A DNA stretch of 64,000 nucleotides from Candidatus Microgenomates bacterium (lineage in GTDB: Bacteria; Patescibacteria; JACPGU01): NCBI GenBank assembly GCA_016188915.1, contig JACPGU010000002.1, positions 244,433 to 308,432 on the forward strand, in the 5' to 3' direction. Position 1 is the stretch's first letter. Every line of letters starts with the position of its first letter. The translations under genes and the position numbers were made by a program. Shown in pieces: positions 1 through 8,238 of the stretch. The notes below the pieces were generated by a model. The model was not told the origin of the DNA and did no database searches. It worked only from the letters and a program-made list of their open reading frames with translations.

Positions 1-1
1 A

Positions 2-445
2 AAATCCTTAGAGGAACTACTAGCGGATCTTGAAGGTCTGCCGGAAGATATCAGAAAAGCGATCAAAAATCATGGTGGTGGCCATTATAACCACTCACTT
101 TTTTGGCGCATTATGGGTCCTAGTTCGAAGAATAGGCCACAGGGAGAATTGCTCAAAAAAATTGAGGCTTCTTTTGGCTCCTTTTTCGAATTTAAGAAAA
201 AATTTTCCGAAATAGCGATGGGAATATTCGGTTCCGGTTGGTGTTGGCTGGTAGAGCATGCCGGCCAACTAGAGATTGAAGCTACGCAAAATCAGGATTG
301 TCCAATCTCATCTGGTAAAGTACCAATTCTTGCTCTGGATATCTGGGAGCATGCTTATTATCTGAAATACCAAAACAAGCGCGCTGATTATATAGAAAAT
401 TGGTGGCAAGTAGTTGATTGGAGCAATATTAGTAGTTCTAATTAA
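2..445 (+). CDS. sodA: Superoxide dismutase (Mn/Fe family), 5' end missing
   Basis: Disproportionates superoxide to oxygen and hydrogen peroxide in the cytoplasm. The reading frame is open from base 2, so the N-terminus lies outside the window; about 147 residues are visible. The N-terminal helix has GGGHYNHSLFW, which supplies a metal-binding His. The C-terminal domain has GSGWCWLV, the NQDCPI segment and DIWEHAYYLKYQNKR, which supply the Asp and His ligands. In this family a Gly in the GGGH segment together with the Gln of NQD marks the Mn or cambialistic type rather than the classical Fe type, so a manganese enzyme is inferred. It is followed by a promoter for the next gene, so it ends its own transcription unit. 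It fits the window's other oxygen-related genes. Family is certain; metal preference is inferred. Confidence 0.95.
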   Translation, partial: KSLEELLADLEGLPEDIRKAIKNHGGGHYNHSLFWRIMGPSSKNRPQGELLKKIEASFGSFFEFKKKFSEIAMGIFGSGWCWLVEHAGQLEIEATQNQDCPISSGKVPILALDIWEHAYYLKYQNKRADYIENWWQVVDWSNISSSN

Positions 446-451
446 AAGTCC

Positions 452-480
452 TTGCTTTCTTTTGCTTAGTCTGGTATAAT
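452..480 (+). promoter_or_regulatory. Sigma70-type promoter for the RRM gene
   Basis: TTGCTT (452-457) and TATAAT (475-480) are separated by 17 bases, and the -10 box is preceded by TGG, an extended -10. Transcription would start near 487, giving a 5' leader of about 110 bases before the ATG at 599. Long leaders are typical of cold-shock RNA-binding protein mRNAs, but no cold-shock element is proven here. Confidence 0.7.
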
Positions 481-598
481 TGTGCGCAAGTCGTAAGTTT
501 TTTTAGTGTTTCGTTCTCACTGGCTTGCTAAAAGCTTGTGAAGAGCAACCTAAAAGAGGTCGCCTTACACGAGTTATTAGTAAGTGGGAAATTTTCAA

Positions 599-874
599 AT
601 GGCACAAACGAACAAATTGTATGTTGGTGGATTGAGCTATAATACCACACAAGATTCATTCAAGGCTGCTTTTGAGCAAGCTGGATCAGTTGTTGACGCT
701 GCGATTATCATGGACAAAATGACTGGTCGCTCCAAAGGCTTTGGCTTCGTCACCATGGGTAGCAACGAGGAAGCTGATAAGGCTATTGAAATGTGGAATG
801 AAAAAGAACTGGATGGCCGTATGATCCGCGTATCAGAGGCTCGTCCGATGGAAGAAAGACCAAAAAGATTCTAA
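599..874 (+). CDS. RRM-family RNA-binding protein
   Basis: Single RNA-recognition-motif protein of 91 residues, a compact bacterial form resembling cyanobacterial and CPR glycine-rich RNA-binding proteins that probably act as RNA chaperones. RNP2 is visible as LYVGGL near residue 7 and RNP1 as KGFGFVTM near residue 46. The tail is short and basic. The ATG at 599 begins MAQTNKLYVGG, the normal family start; an in-frame GTG at 584 would add five residues and has no better ribosome site. It has its own promoter and its own terminator, so it is monocistronic. Confidence 0.93.
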   Translation: MAQTNKLYVGGLSYNTTQDSFKAAFEQAGSVVDAAIIMDKMTGRSKGFGFVTMGSNEEADKAIEMWNEKELDGRMIRVSEARPMEERPKRF

Positions 875-892
875 TCAATCTTTCGGTCGCGA

Positions 893-925
893 GAAACGCC
901 TCAAGCAATTGAGGCGTTTCTTTTT
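893..925 (+). terminator. Intrinsic terminator after the RRM gene
   Basis: A perfect 12-bp stem (GAAACGCCTCAA, 893-904, pairing with 909-920) with a GCAA loop is followed by a T run. It lies 18 bases after the stop codon. Confidence 0.92.
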
Positions 926-958
926 CAGCTAGTTTTCTTTATAAATTTTTATTCTAAA

Positions 959-2758
959 ATGAATATTCGCAATGTCGCTATTATCGCGCACGTTGACCAT
1001 GGCAAAACTACCCTGGTTGATGCTATGCTTCGCCAGTCGCATACCCAGCTTTCCAAAGAAGCATCTGGGGCTGATTTGATTATGGACTCTAACGAGCTTG
1101 AGAAAGAAAGAGGCATTACTATTTTTTCCAAAAACGCCTCTATTGTGGTGGATCAAAATGTTGGTGGAAAAGAAGAGAAAATAAAGATCAATATTATTGA
1201 TACTCCCGGCCACGCGGACTTTGGTGGCGAGGTAGAAAGAGTTTTGAATATGGCGGACGGCTGTCTGCTTTTGGTGGACGCCAAAGAAGGTCCGATGCCA
1301 CAGACGCGTTTTGTTTTGAAAAAAGCTTTGCAGATGAAATTGAAAATAATCGTTGTCATCAATAAAATTGATAAACCAGACGCCAGAACCAATGTGGCGT
1401 TGAACAAAACTTTTGATTTGTTCGTGGAGTTGGGAGCCGACGATCAGACTTTGGATTTTCCTATTATTTATTGTGCTTCCAAACAGGGCAAGGCTGGCTG
1501 GGAACCTCACTTGGAGCATATGACGAGCATAGAACCTATCTTTGAGGCTATCTTGAATCATATTCCAGAGCCAAAAGGCGACACGGGAAAACCCTTTCAA
1601 ATGTTGGTGACAACGATAGCGGCCGATACTTTCAAGGGTCGCATTGCCACCGGTCGTATTTATAACGGCCAGATTAAATCTGGCCAAGATATTATTCACA
1701 TCAATCGTTTAGGTGAGCAAAAAAAATATCGCCCCACTTCTTTGATGACTTTTTTGGGGTTGGGCAAAGTAGAAGTAAAAGAAGCGCAAGCCGGCGATAT
1801 TATCGCTATCTCTGGTATTCCCGATGCCACTATCGGAGAGACTATTGCCGATAGTTTGAGCCCTGTGGCCCTACCCCTTTTGGCGATAGAAGAGCCGACA
1901 GTCAAAATGAATTTTGGCATCAATACTTCGCCTTTTGCGGGGAGAGAGGGACAATTTACCACTAGCCGACAGATTCGCGAGAGACTTTACAAAGAATTGG
2001 AAACAGACATGGCCTTGAGGGTGGAAGATGCGGATGGCAATAGCTGGACAGTTTCTGGACGTGGCGAACTGCATCTGTCTATTTTGATTGAGAGAATGCG
2101 TCGGGAGGGTTATGAATTGCAAGTGTCTCGACCACAAGTGATTATCAAAGAAAAAGAGGGTAAAAAAATGGTGCCCTATGAACAGGTTTTTGTTGAAGTG
2201 CCGGAAGAGCATAGTGGCGCTGTGATCCAAAAATTAGGCTCTCGTCGTGGTGAATTAAAAGATATGCGAACGGATAATGGTATTACTTCTCTAGAATTTG
2301 TTATGCCAACACAAGGACTCTTTGGCTATAGAACAGAATTTTTGACCGATACTAGGGGGCTGGGCATTATGAATTCTATTTTTCATGAATACCGGGTAGA
2401 TCCTGGCAGTTGGCAGGAAAGAGAATGGGGATCGCTGGTGGCGCATGAAACGGGAGAGACCAATATGTATGGTTTGCTTAACACACAAGAGAGAGGAACG
2501 CTTTTTTTGGGGCCAGGAGTGCCAGTTTATCGCGGTCAAGTGGTGGGCAGGCACAGCAAAAATAGCGATCTGTGGGTTAATGTTTGCAAAACCAAACAGC
2601 TTTCCAATGTTCGCTCTAAAGGAGAAGGCGTTTCCGAACATTTTGACAAGCCGAAAGAAATGGGACTGGAAGACGCTATTGAATATATTTCATCTGATGA
2701 ATTGGTAGAGATTACTCCGAAAAATATTCGTATTCGCAAAATGGATCTAAATGAGTAA
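959..2758 (+). CDS. typA: Ribosome-associated GTPase TypA/BipA
   Basis: Translational GTPase of the EF-G family that acts on ribosomes during stress and in 50S assembly. At 599 residues it has the usual family length. G1 is AHVDHGKT (residues 10-17), G3 is DTPGH (81-85) and G4 is NKID (135-138). The C-terminal half contains the BipA signature region with GELHLSILIERMRREGYE and TRGLGIMNS. The start at 959 gives MNIRNVAIIAHVDHGKT, the family N-terminus. There is no clear Shine-Dalgarno sequence. It stands between the RRM terminator and a small membrane-protein gene that may be co-transcribed. Confidence 0.98.
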   Translation: MNIRNVAIIAHVDHGKTTLVDAMLRQSHTQLSKEASGADLIMDSNELEKERGITIFSKNASIVVDQNVGGKEEKIKINIIDTPGHADFGGEVERVLNMADGCLLLVDAKEGPMPQTRFVLKKALQMKLKIIVVINKIDKPDARTNVALNKTFDLFVELGADDQTLDFPIIYCASKQGKAGWEPHLEHMTSIEPIFEAILNHIPEPKGDTGKPFQMLVTTIAADTFKGRIATGRIYNGQIKSGQDIIHINRLGEQKKYRPTSLMTFLGLGKVEVKEAQAGDIIAISGIPDATIGETIADSLSPVALPLLAIEEPTVKMNFGINTSPFAGREGQFTTSRQIRERLYKELETDMALRVEDADGNSWTVSGRGELHLSILIERMRREGYELQVSRPQVIIKEKEGKKMVPYEQVFVEVPEEHSGAVIQKLGSRRGELKDMRTDNGITSLEFVMPTQGLFGYRTEFLTDTRGLGIMNSIFHEYRVDPGSWQEREWGSLVAHETGETNMYGLLNTQERGTLFLGPGVPVYRGQVVGRHSKNSDLWVNVCKTKQLSNVRSKGEGVSEHFDKPKEMGLEDAIEYISSDELVEITPKNIRIRKMDLNE

Positions 2759-2814
2759 TCTTCGCCTCTTGTCTTGTTCTCGGTAAAGTTATATGCTTTA
2801 AGCAAAGGAGGAAT

Positions 2815-3273
2815 ATGGATATTGGCAGGGTTTTATTATCTTGGGAAACCAAGGATCAAAAAAGAGATCTTGACGCGGTCAAGATTATAATTGCTTTTGT
2901 TGTTATTGTGCTAGCGGCGGCTTGGGCGTTTTTTTCCAAACAATGGCTGACTGGTGGCACTTTTATCGGCGCGGTTTTGGTTTTGTCCTGGTATTTAGCG
3001 ATGGGGCAAAAAAATATCGCCATCAGTATTACCGATAAAGGATTGATTATAGACGGCAGTTTTTATTCTTTTTCCGGGCTGAAAAATTATTGGGTTTCAA
3101 GAGAGGGAGTAGCGTATTTTGTTTCTCAATCAAAGCTTGCCTCTATTATTTCTTTACCCTTGGGAGAAACGCCAGCTGACAAGATCTTTTCTTTGATCCC
3201 CAAAAATATTGTCAAAACTGAAAGTCAAAATGCCGATTTGGCCGATAAGGTAGCCAGGCTATTGCACAAATAA
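2815..3273 (+). CDS. Small membrane protein, function unknown
   Basis: Protein of 152 residues not recognised as a named family. Two hydrophobic segments are seen (about residues 23-40 and 45-63), followed by a soluble beta-rich part of about 85 residues (ITDKGLIIDGSFYSFSGLKNYW) that resembles the PH-like cytoplasmic domain found after two TM helices in many small bacterial membrane proteins; that resemblance is inference. The ATG is preceded by AAAGGAGG at 2804-2811, one of the strongest ribosome sites in the window, although the spacing is only 3 bases. It lies 56 bases after typA. Confidence 0.75.
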   Translation: MDIGRVLLSWETKDQKRDLDAVKIIIAFVVIVLAAAWAFFSKQWLTGGTFIGAVLVLSWYLAMGQKNIAISITDKGLIIDGSFYSFSGLKNYWVSREGVAYFVSQSKLASIISLPLGETPADKIFSLIPKNIVKTESQNADLADKVARLLHK

Positions 3274-3309
3274 GAGATTTTGAAAAATATTTTTTTATGA
3301 TATAATATG

Positions 3310-3329
3310 ACCGCTGTAGCGGTTTTTTT
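3310..3329 (+). terminator. Weak intrinsic terminator before tRNA-Arg
   Basis: A short stem ACCGC/GCGGT with a TGTA loop is followed by seven T residues that run up to the tRNA. It would end transcription from typA and the small membrane gene. A TATAAT at 3301-3306 just upstream could instead serve the tRNA, so the assignment is tentative. Confidence 0.4.
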
Positions 3330-3401
3330 GCGCTCGTCGTTCAACGGATAGGACGCAGGCTTGCGGAGCCTGTAATAGAAGTTCGATTCTTCTCGAGCGC
3401 A
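3330..3401 (+). tRNA. tRNA-Arg(GCG)
   Basis: A complete cloverleaf of 72 bases. The acceptor GCGCTCG pairs with CGAGCGC and the discriminator is A. The anticodon stem CAGGC/GCCTG has loop TTGCGGA, giving anticodon GCG (codons CGC/CGU). The T arm is AGAAG-TTCGATT-CTTCT. CCA is not encoded. Confidence 0.93.
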
Positions 3402-3471
3402 TTGCATATTCCCAGCGTCGAATGTTAGGGATGTAGTTTTTGCTAGCGTAGTTATGTTTATAAAAAAAGCC

Positions 3472-3500
3472 TTGTAAGAGGGGTTTTTTATTGTTATACT
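3472..3500 (+). promoter_or_regulatory. Promoter of the SUF operon
   Basis: TTGTAA (3472-3477) and TATACT (3495-3500) are separated by 17 bases. The expected start of transcription, near 3507, falls inside the palindrome at 3502-3521. Confidence 0.7.
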
Positions 3501-3501
3501 A

Positions 3502-3521
3502 ACTACTAGTGATTTAGTAGT
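3502..3521 (+). promoter_or_regulatory. Palindromic operator candidate for the Rrf2 regulator
   Basis: ACTACTA and TAGTAGT form a perfect 7-bp inverted repeat with a 6-base centre, placed directly downstream of the -10 box and 15 bases before the rrf2 start codon. The placement over the transcription start suggests autorepression by the Rrf2/IscR-like protein encoded next. Binding is inferred, not shown. Confidence 0.55.
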
Positions 3522-3536
3522 AGTCTAAAAAGAGTA

Positions 3537-3944
3537 ATGATAAAATTCAACAGGCAATCAGATTATGCTTTGGTTTTGGCTACGGAATTAGCCATTGACC
3601 ACAAAAAAGGGAATTGGGTTCCCCTTTCCGTAGTGGCCGACAAATATAATTTGTCTGTTAAATTTTTAGGTTCGGTAGCCGGTATCTTACGCAAAAAAGG
3701 GCTGATTTTATCCAAAGAAGGAACGGGCGGTGGCTATGCTTTGGCGCAAGATCCCAGAGAAATTATGATCGGTGATATTCTGTATGCTACCTTGACCGAT
3801 TCCGCGCCGTCGCTTTGTACTTCCAGTATCGGTTGTGTTAATGAAAAAAAATGTCCGGCCAAGCCAGTTTGGGGAGTGGTGCAGGGAGTTTTGGAGGAAG
3901 TACTTTTTTCCATCAGCCTCAAAAGTTTGCTTAAGATTAAATAA
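3537..3944 (+). CDS. Rrf2/IscR-family Fe-S-sensing transcription regulator
   Basis: Winged-helix repressor of 135 residues that probably controls the SUF operon it heads. The N-terminal HTH has SDYALVLATELA and the recognition-helix region SVKFLGSVAGILRKKG, then a wing with GTGGGYALA. Three cysteines at 94, 100 and 106 are spaced C-x5-C-x5-C, the spacing of the [2Fe-2S] ligands of Escherichia coli IscR. The position matching the fourth IscR ligand, His107, is Lys here, so the fourth ligand is unknown. Two bases separate its stop codon from sufC, so it is the first gene of the operon. Cluster-dependent repression is inferred from the cysteines and the operator. Confidence 0.92.
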   Translation: MIKFNRQSDYALVLATELAIDHKKGNWVPLSVVADKYNLSVKFLGSVAGILRKKGLILSKEGTGGGYALAQDPREIMIGDILYATLTDSAPSLCTSSIGCVNEKKCPAKPVWGVVQGVLEEVLFSISLKSLLKIK

Positions 3945-3946
3945 CA

Positions 3947-4690
3947 ATGAATAATCTTCGTATTTCTAATTTGCGTGTCAGAATCGATGGTAAGGAGATC
4001 TTAAAAGGCGTAGACCTTTCTTTAAGCGAGGGCGAGATTCATATCCTAATCGGGCCTAATGGTTCTGGTAAATCAACCCTGGCGCAAATGGTAGCGGGAA
4101 ATCCGGGATATCTAGCTAACCGTGGTAGCATCAAATTTTTTGGTAAAAATTTGTCAAAACTTTCTCCTGATGAAAGGGCCAAGATGGGGATTTTTGTCTC
4201 CTTCCAGTCCCCTATCGCTATTCCGGGGCTACCTTTATTCTCTTTGCTTTTTGAATCTTTTAAGGCGATATCAAATGAAAATAAAAATATTTCTTTTGAA
4301 TATTTTTTTCGCGATCAAATTATTCCCGGCCTAAAACTTTTGGGGCTAGACCAGTCTTTTATCGATCGTAGCGTTAATGATGGCCTCTCCGGCGGCGAGA
4401 GAAAAAAATCAGAGATTTTGCAAATGTTGGTTTTAAATCCTAAACTCACTATTTTAGATGAGATAGATTCGGGGCTGGATATTGATGCTGTCAAAACAGT
4501 TTTTTCCGCTATCAAAAAAATCAAGACTAAAAACCCCCAGATGAGTATTCTGCTTATTACTCATAACCAAAATATTTTGCGCTATATTAATCCAGATATG
4601 GCGCATATCATGAATGATGGGAAGATTATTATTTCTGGTGGAACAGAATTGATTAGAAAAACAAGCGAAAAAGGCTACAAGCAAGAATAA
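3947..4690 (+). CDS. sufC: SUF Fe-S assembly ATPase SufC
   Basis: ABC-type ATPase of the SufBCD scaffold complex for Fe-S cluster assembly in the cytoplasm. At 247 residues it has the usual length. The Walker A GPNGSGKST is at residues 36-44, the signature LSGGERKK at about 146-153, and Walker B with ILDEID near 168. The Glu-Lys-rich signature and the DSGLDID segment are typical of SufC rather than of transport ATPases. It starts 2 bases after the regulator and is followed after 3 bases by sufB, so translation is probably coupled. Confidence 0.97.
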   Translation: MNNLRISNLRVRIDGKEILKGVDLSLSEGEIHILIGPNGSGKSTLAQMVAGNPGYLANRGSIKFFGKNLSKLSPDERAKMGIFVSFQSPIAIPGLPLFSLLFESFKAISNENKNISFEYFFRDQIIPGLKLLGLDQSFIDRSVNDGLSGGERKKSEILQMLVLNPKLTILDEIDSGLDIDAVKTVFSAIKKIKTKNPQMSILLITHNQNILRYINPDMAHIMNDGKIIISGGTELIRKTSEKGYKQE

Positions 4691-4693
4691 TCT

Positions 4694-6118
4694 ATGGCAC
4701 AAAAAAAGAATACCAAAATTTTTGCCGATTATGATCAGCGCTACCAGGAGCGTTATGGTTTTGCCGATGATGCTACATCCTATACTCATTTGGGGAAGCC
4801 TGGTATAACGCGCGAGACCATTATGGAGATTTCTAAAATAAAAAAAGAACCAAAGTGGATGTTGGAAAAAAGACTGATAGCCTATGATATTTTTTTAAAA
4901 AAACCCTTACCCAAATGGGGCGGTGATTTGTCAGGAATTGATTTTGGCAAGATTTATTATTACATTAGACCGAGCGAAAGAACGGAAAAAAAATGGCAAG
5001 ATGTGCCGGACTATATCCGCAATACTTTTGATAAATTGGGCATCCCAGAGGCGGAAAAAAAATTTTTGGCAGGCGTGGGAGCGCAATATGAATCAGAAAT
5101 GATGTATCATTCTATCCAAAAAGATTTGCAGAAACTAGGGGTTATCTTTCTCTCGCCTGATGAGGCATTAAAACAATATCCAGATTTAGTCAAAGAATAT
5201 TTCGGCACCGTAATCCCGGCATCTGACAACAAATTCGCGGCCTTAAATAGCGCTGTTTGGAGTGGTGGATCTTTTATCTACATTCCCAAAGGAGTCAAAG
5301 TAGAGATGCCCTTGCAGACATATTTTCGTATCAATTTTGCCTCCGCTGGCCAATTTGAAAGAACGCTGATTATTGCTGATGAAGGATCGGAGATGCATTA
5401 TATTGAAGGTTGTAGCGCGCCGATTCATTCAACTGATTCTTTGCACTCGGCAGTAGTGGAAATCATTGTCAAAAAAAATGCCAAAGTGCGCTATACCACT
5501 ATACAAAATTGGAGCCGTAATGTTTATAACCTCGTCACCAAAAGAGCGGCAGTTTATGAAGGTGGCAGAATGGAATGGATTGATGGCAATCTAGGCTCAA
5601 AATTGACTATGAAATATCCTTCCGTCTATCTTTTGGGTGAAGGGGCGCATGGCGAGATTTTGTCTCTCGGTTTTGCCGGAAAAGGTCGTTGTCAGGATAA
5701 TGGAGCCAAGGCTGTCCATGCCGCGCCTCGCACTACATCCTTGGTACGCGCCAAATCCATCGCGCGCGATGGTGGCATTACTTCTTATCGTGGTTTGGTC
5801 AAAATAGAAAAAGGAATGAAAAATTGCTATGCCAAGGTGCAGTGCGACGCTTTGTTGGCAGACAGTAAATCAGTTTCTAATACTTATCCCACTATGGATA
5901 TTAGAGAAAAAGATGCAAAAGTAGAACACGAGGCTTCCGTCTCCAAAATAGGAGAAGAGCAGCTTTTTTACCTTAAGTCGCGTGGTCTGACAGAAGAGGC
6001 GGCCATGCACTTGATCGTGGCGGGTTTTTTGGAGCCAATAGTTTCCGGTTTGCCGATGGAATACGCCATAGAATTGAATCGTTTGGTGGAACTGGAGATG
6101 GAAGGAGCGGTGGGGTAA
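4694..6118 (+). CDS. sufB: SUF scaffold protein SufB
   Basis: Core scaffold subunit that receives sulphur and builds the Fe-S cluster with SufC and SufD. At 474 residues it has full length. The SufB hallmarks are clear: YYYIRPSER near the N-terminus, YESEMMYHS, the IPKGVKVEMPLQTYFRIN strand, the beta-helix core with HYIEGCSAP, and the C-terminal MHLIVAGFLEPIV segment ending in an MEYAIELNRL helix. It is intact and lies between sufC and a strongly shortened sufD. Confidence 0.98.
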   Translation: MAQKKNTKIFADYDQRYQERYGFADDATSYTHLGKPGITRETIMEISKIKKEPKWMLEKRLIAYDIFLKKPLPKWGGDLSGIDFGKIYYYIRPSERTEKKWQDVPDYIRNTFDKLGIPEAEKKFLAGVGAQYESEMMYHSIQKDLQKLGVIFLSPDEALKQYPDLVKEYFGTVIPASDNKFAALNSAVWSGGSFIYIPKGVKVEMPLQTYFRINFASAGQFERTLIIADEGSEMHYIEGCSAPIHSTDSLHSAVVEIIVKKNAKVRYTTIQNWSRNVYNLVTKRAAVYEGGRMEWIDGNLGSKLTMKYPSVYLLGEGAHGEILSLGFAGKGRCQDNGAKAVHAAPRTTSLVRAKSIARDGGITSYRGLVKIEKGMKNCYAKVQCDALLADSKSVSNTYPTMDIREKDAKVEHEASVSKIGEEQLFYLKSRGLTEEAAMHLIVAGFLEPIVSGLPMEYAIELNRLVELEMEGAVG

Positions 6119-6129
6119 TTTACTTAATT

Positions 6130-6696
6130 ATGAAAAAGCAGAAAAAAGAACAATCAGAAAAAGAAATCATTCCAGAGAAGGTCGCGGAATTTTTTATGGC
6201 GACAAAAAAAAGTCAAGAAAAAAATCTAGCTTTTAGTTGGGGCAAAGATGATAGTTTTGAGCAGAGTATTAAAATATATCTAGATGGCAAAGAGTCAAAG
6301 GTTTGCCTTACTGGTATTTTCGCAGGCTCTGATTTGATGAAAAAAAAGCTGCATTTAGAAATTGTAGCCGCCTCTCCCAAAACGCAGGCAGAAATTTTGC
6401 TCAAAGGCGTTTTGGAAGACCAGGCAGAATTAAATATCGCTGTGAGATTATCTATTCTCAAAAAATCAATTGACGCGAAAGTCGATTTACAGGCAAAATT
6501 TTTGCTTTTGTCTGAATCGGCGCGTGTTCTCATTACTCCTTCTTTAGAAATAGCAGAAAGTAATATTTTGGCCGCTTCGCATGCTGTAGCCATCGGCTCT
6601 TTGGATATGGATATGATTTTTTACATGGCTTCTCGAGGGATAAGCATAGAAAAAGCCAAAGAATTATTGAAAAAAAGTTTTCTATCGGTAGGATAA
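6130..6696 (+). CDS. Short SufD-like scaffold subunit
   Basis: SufB/SufD C-terminal-type protein of only 188 residues, roughly half of the usual length of about 400. It retains the end of the beta-helix core (ITPSLEIAESNILAASHAVAIG) and the terminal helical signature SLDMDMIFYMASRGISIEKA, where SufD normally contacts SufC. The large N-terminal helical region of normal SufD is absent and no frameshifted remnant is seen: sufB ends 11 bases before the start. It probably pairs with SufB as a minimal SufD. The family is clear from the C-terminus and the operon position. Confidence 0.87.
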   Translation: MKKQKKEQSEKEIIPEKVAEFFMATKKSQEKNLAFSWGKDDSFEQSIKIYLDGKESKVCLTGIFAGSDLMKKKLHLEIVAASPKTQAEILLKGVLEDQAELNIAVRLSILKKSIDAKVDLQAKFLLLSESARVLITPSLEIAESNILAASHAVAIGSLDMDMIFYMASRGISIEKAKELLKKSFLSVG

Positions 6697-6701
6697 TTAT
6701 T

Positions 6702-7004
6702 ATGTGGAGACCAATTTTTGATACTAGCCAGATAAAACCAGGCCAAATCAAATCTGTTACGATAGATGGCAGAGCGATAGCTATTTATAATGTTGAGGGG
6801 GAAATTTACGCCACAGGTGATACCTGCAGTCATGAACAAGTGTCTTTATCTGAAGGATATTTGGACGGATGCGTAGTAGAATGTGACGCTCACGGAGCCA
6901 AATTTGATATTCGGACAGGCGAGGTCAAATCTTTACCGGCAACTGTCGGCATCAAAACTTATCCTGTTAAAATAGAAAACGGAGTGATACATATAAATTA
7001 CTAA
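6702..7004 (+). CDS. Rieske-type [2Fe-2S] ferredoxin
   Basis: Small Rieske protein of 100 residues, probably an electron carrier for the SUF system or a linked oxygenase-like reaction. Cluster ligands are visible as C42-S-H44 and C61-D-A-H64, the CxH and CxxH pairs of the fold; the usual downstream segment AKFDIRTGEV follows. There is no TM segment, so it is a soluble ferredoxin of the NirD/BphF type, not a respiratory Rieske subunit. Rieske genes inside suf operons are known in Gram-positive and archaeal-like SUF clusters. Confidence 0.93.
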   Translation: MWRPIFDTSQIKPGQIKSVTIDGRAIAIYNVEGEIYATGDTCSHEQVSLSEGYLDGCVVECDAHGAKFDIRTGEVKSLPATVGIKTYPVKIENGVIHINY

Positions 7005-7014
7005 TATCTAAATT

Positions 7015-8232
7015 TTGTTAAAATCAATCAGAAAACAATTTCCCATATTGGATTCCAAAAACACTCGCGGTCAAAAATTGGCCTATCTTGATAATGCTTC
7101 AACCACACAAAAGCCGAAAGTAGTGCTACGCGCTATTTCCGATTTTTATCAAAATTTTTGCGCCAATACACATCGTGGGGTTTACCAGCTGGCGGAAAAT
7201 GCCACGCAGATTTTTGAAACTAGTCGCGAGATCGTGCAAAAATTCATCAATGCTCGCTATAGAGAAGAAATCATTTTTACCAGCGGAACAACAGAATCTA
7301 TCAATCTTTTGGCGCAAGCCTGGGGAGAAGAAAATATTAATCAAAATGATGAGATTATTCTCACGGAGATGGAACACCATAGCAATCTAGTCCCTTGGCA
7401 GATTTTAGCGCAAAAAAAAGGCGCTCGTTTGCTTTTTATTCCCATCACTGCCGATGGGCAGCTGGACATGGCAGTTTATGAAAAAATGCTGTCTTCAAAA
7501 ACGAAATTGGTAGCACTTACCCATCTCTCCAATGTTTTGGGAACGATTAATGATATCAACTTTATCGTAAAAAAAGCAAAGAAATTCGGCGCGACCACTT
7601 TTGTTGACGCGGCGCAAAGCGTAGCCCATCTTGCACTTGACGTGCAAAAAATAAATTGTGATTTTTTGGCTTTTTCCGCGCATAAAATGTATGGACCTTT
7701 TGGACTGGGGGTACTTTATGGAAAAAGGGAGATTTTAGAAAAAATGTCACCCTACCAATATGGCGGTGAAATGATCAGAGAGGTCAATAAAGAAAAATCG
7801 TCCTGGAATAATCTGCCATACAAATTTGAAGCGGGAACACAAAATATCGCGGGAGCGGTGGGATTAGCGATGGCGATTGGCTTCCTCCGCAGGATAGGTT
7901 TTGCCAAAATCTCAAAACATGAGAGAAGTCTCTCCCATTATGCTATGAAAAAATTGAGTAAAAATAAAAATATCACAATCTATGGGCCCTCTACTCGCGG
8001 AGCGGTAATTGCTTTTACTCACGATTTTATCCACCCGCATGATTTGTCGGCGATTTTAGATGCCAAACAAAATGTAGCTACTCGTTCTGGCCATCATTGC
8101 GCTATGCCCTTAGCCAAAAAAATAGGGGTAGAAGCCACCTGTCGTGTCAGTTTTGGTATTTATAATACCAAAGAAGAAATAGATCGTTTGATGAAAGGGA
8201 TTTTGTCGGCTGAAAAAATATTTAACAAATGA
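7015..8232 (+). CDS. sufS: Cysteine desulfurase SufS
   Basis: PLP-dependent group II desulfurase that takes sulphur from cysteine for cluster assembly. At 405 residues it has the usual length. The PLP lysine is in AFSAHKMYG (Lys about 224) and the catalytic persulphide cysteine is in RSGHHCAMP (Cys about 362). The N-terminal FPIL and YLDNASTTQKP are canonical. The start is a TTG at 7015, because no in-frame ATG lies upstream before the previous stop and residues 3-12 already match family N-termini. It is followed by SufU, its usual sulphur-accepting partner. Confidence 0.96.
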   Translation: MLKSIRKQFPILDSKNTRGQKLAYLDNASTTQKPKVVLRAISDFYQNFCANTHRGVYQLAENATQIFETSREIVQKFINARYREEIIFTSGTTESINLLAQAWGEENINQNDEIILTEMEHHSNLVPWQILAQKKGARLLFIPITADGQLDMAVYEKMLSSKTKLVALTHLSNVLGTINDINFIVKKAKKFGATTFVDAAQSVAHLALDVQKINCDFLAFSAHKMYGPFGLGVLYGKREILEKMSPYQYGGEMIREVNKEKSSWNNLPYKFEAGTQNIAGAVGLAMAIGFLRRIGFAKISKHERSLSHYAMKKLSKNKNITIYGPSTRGAVIAFTHDFIHPHDLSAILDAKQNVATRSGHHCAMPLAKKIGVEATCRVSFGIYNTKEEIDRLMKGILSAEKIFNK

Positions 8233-8238
8233 TTTTTT

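Noticed and set aside
929..1699. 256-residue minus-strand open frame opposite typA
   Set aside because: It lies wholly within the clear typA gene and reads as out-of-frame sequence.
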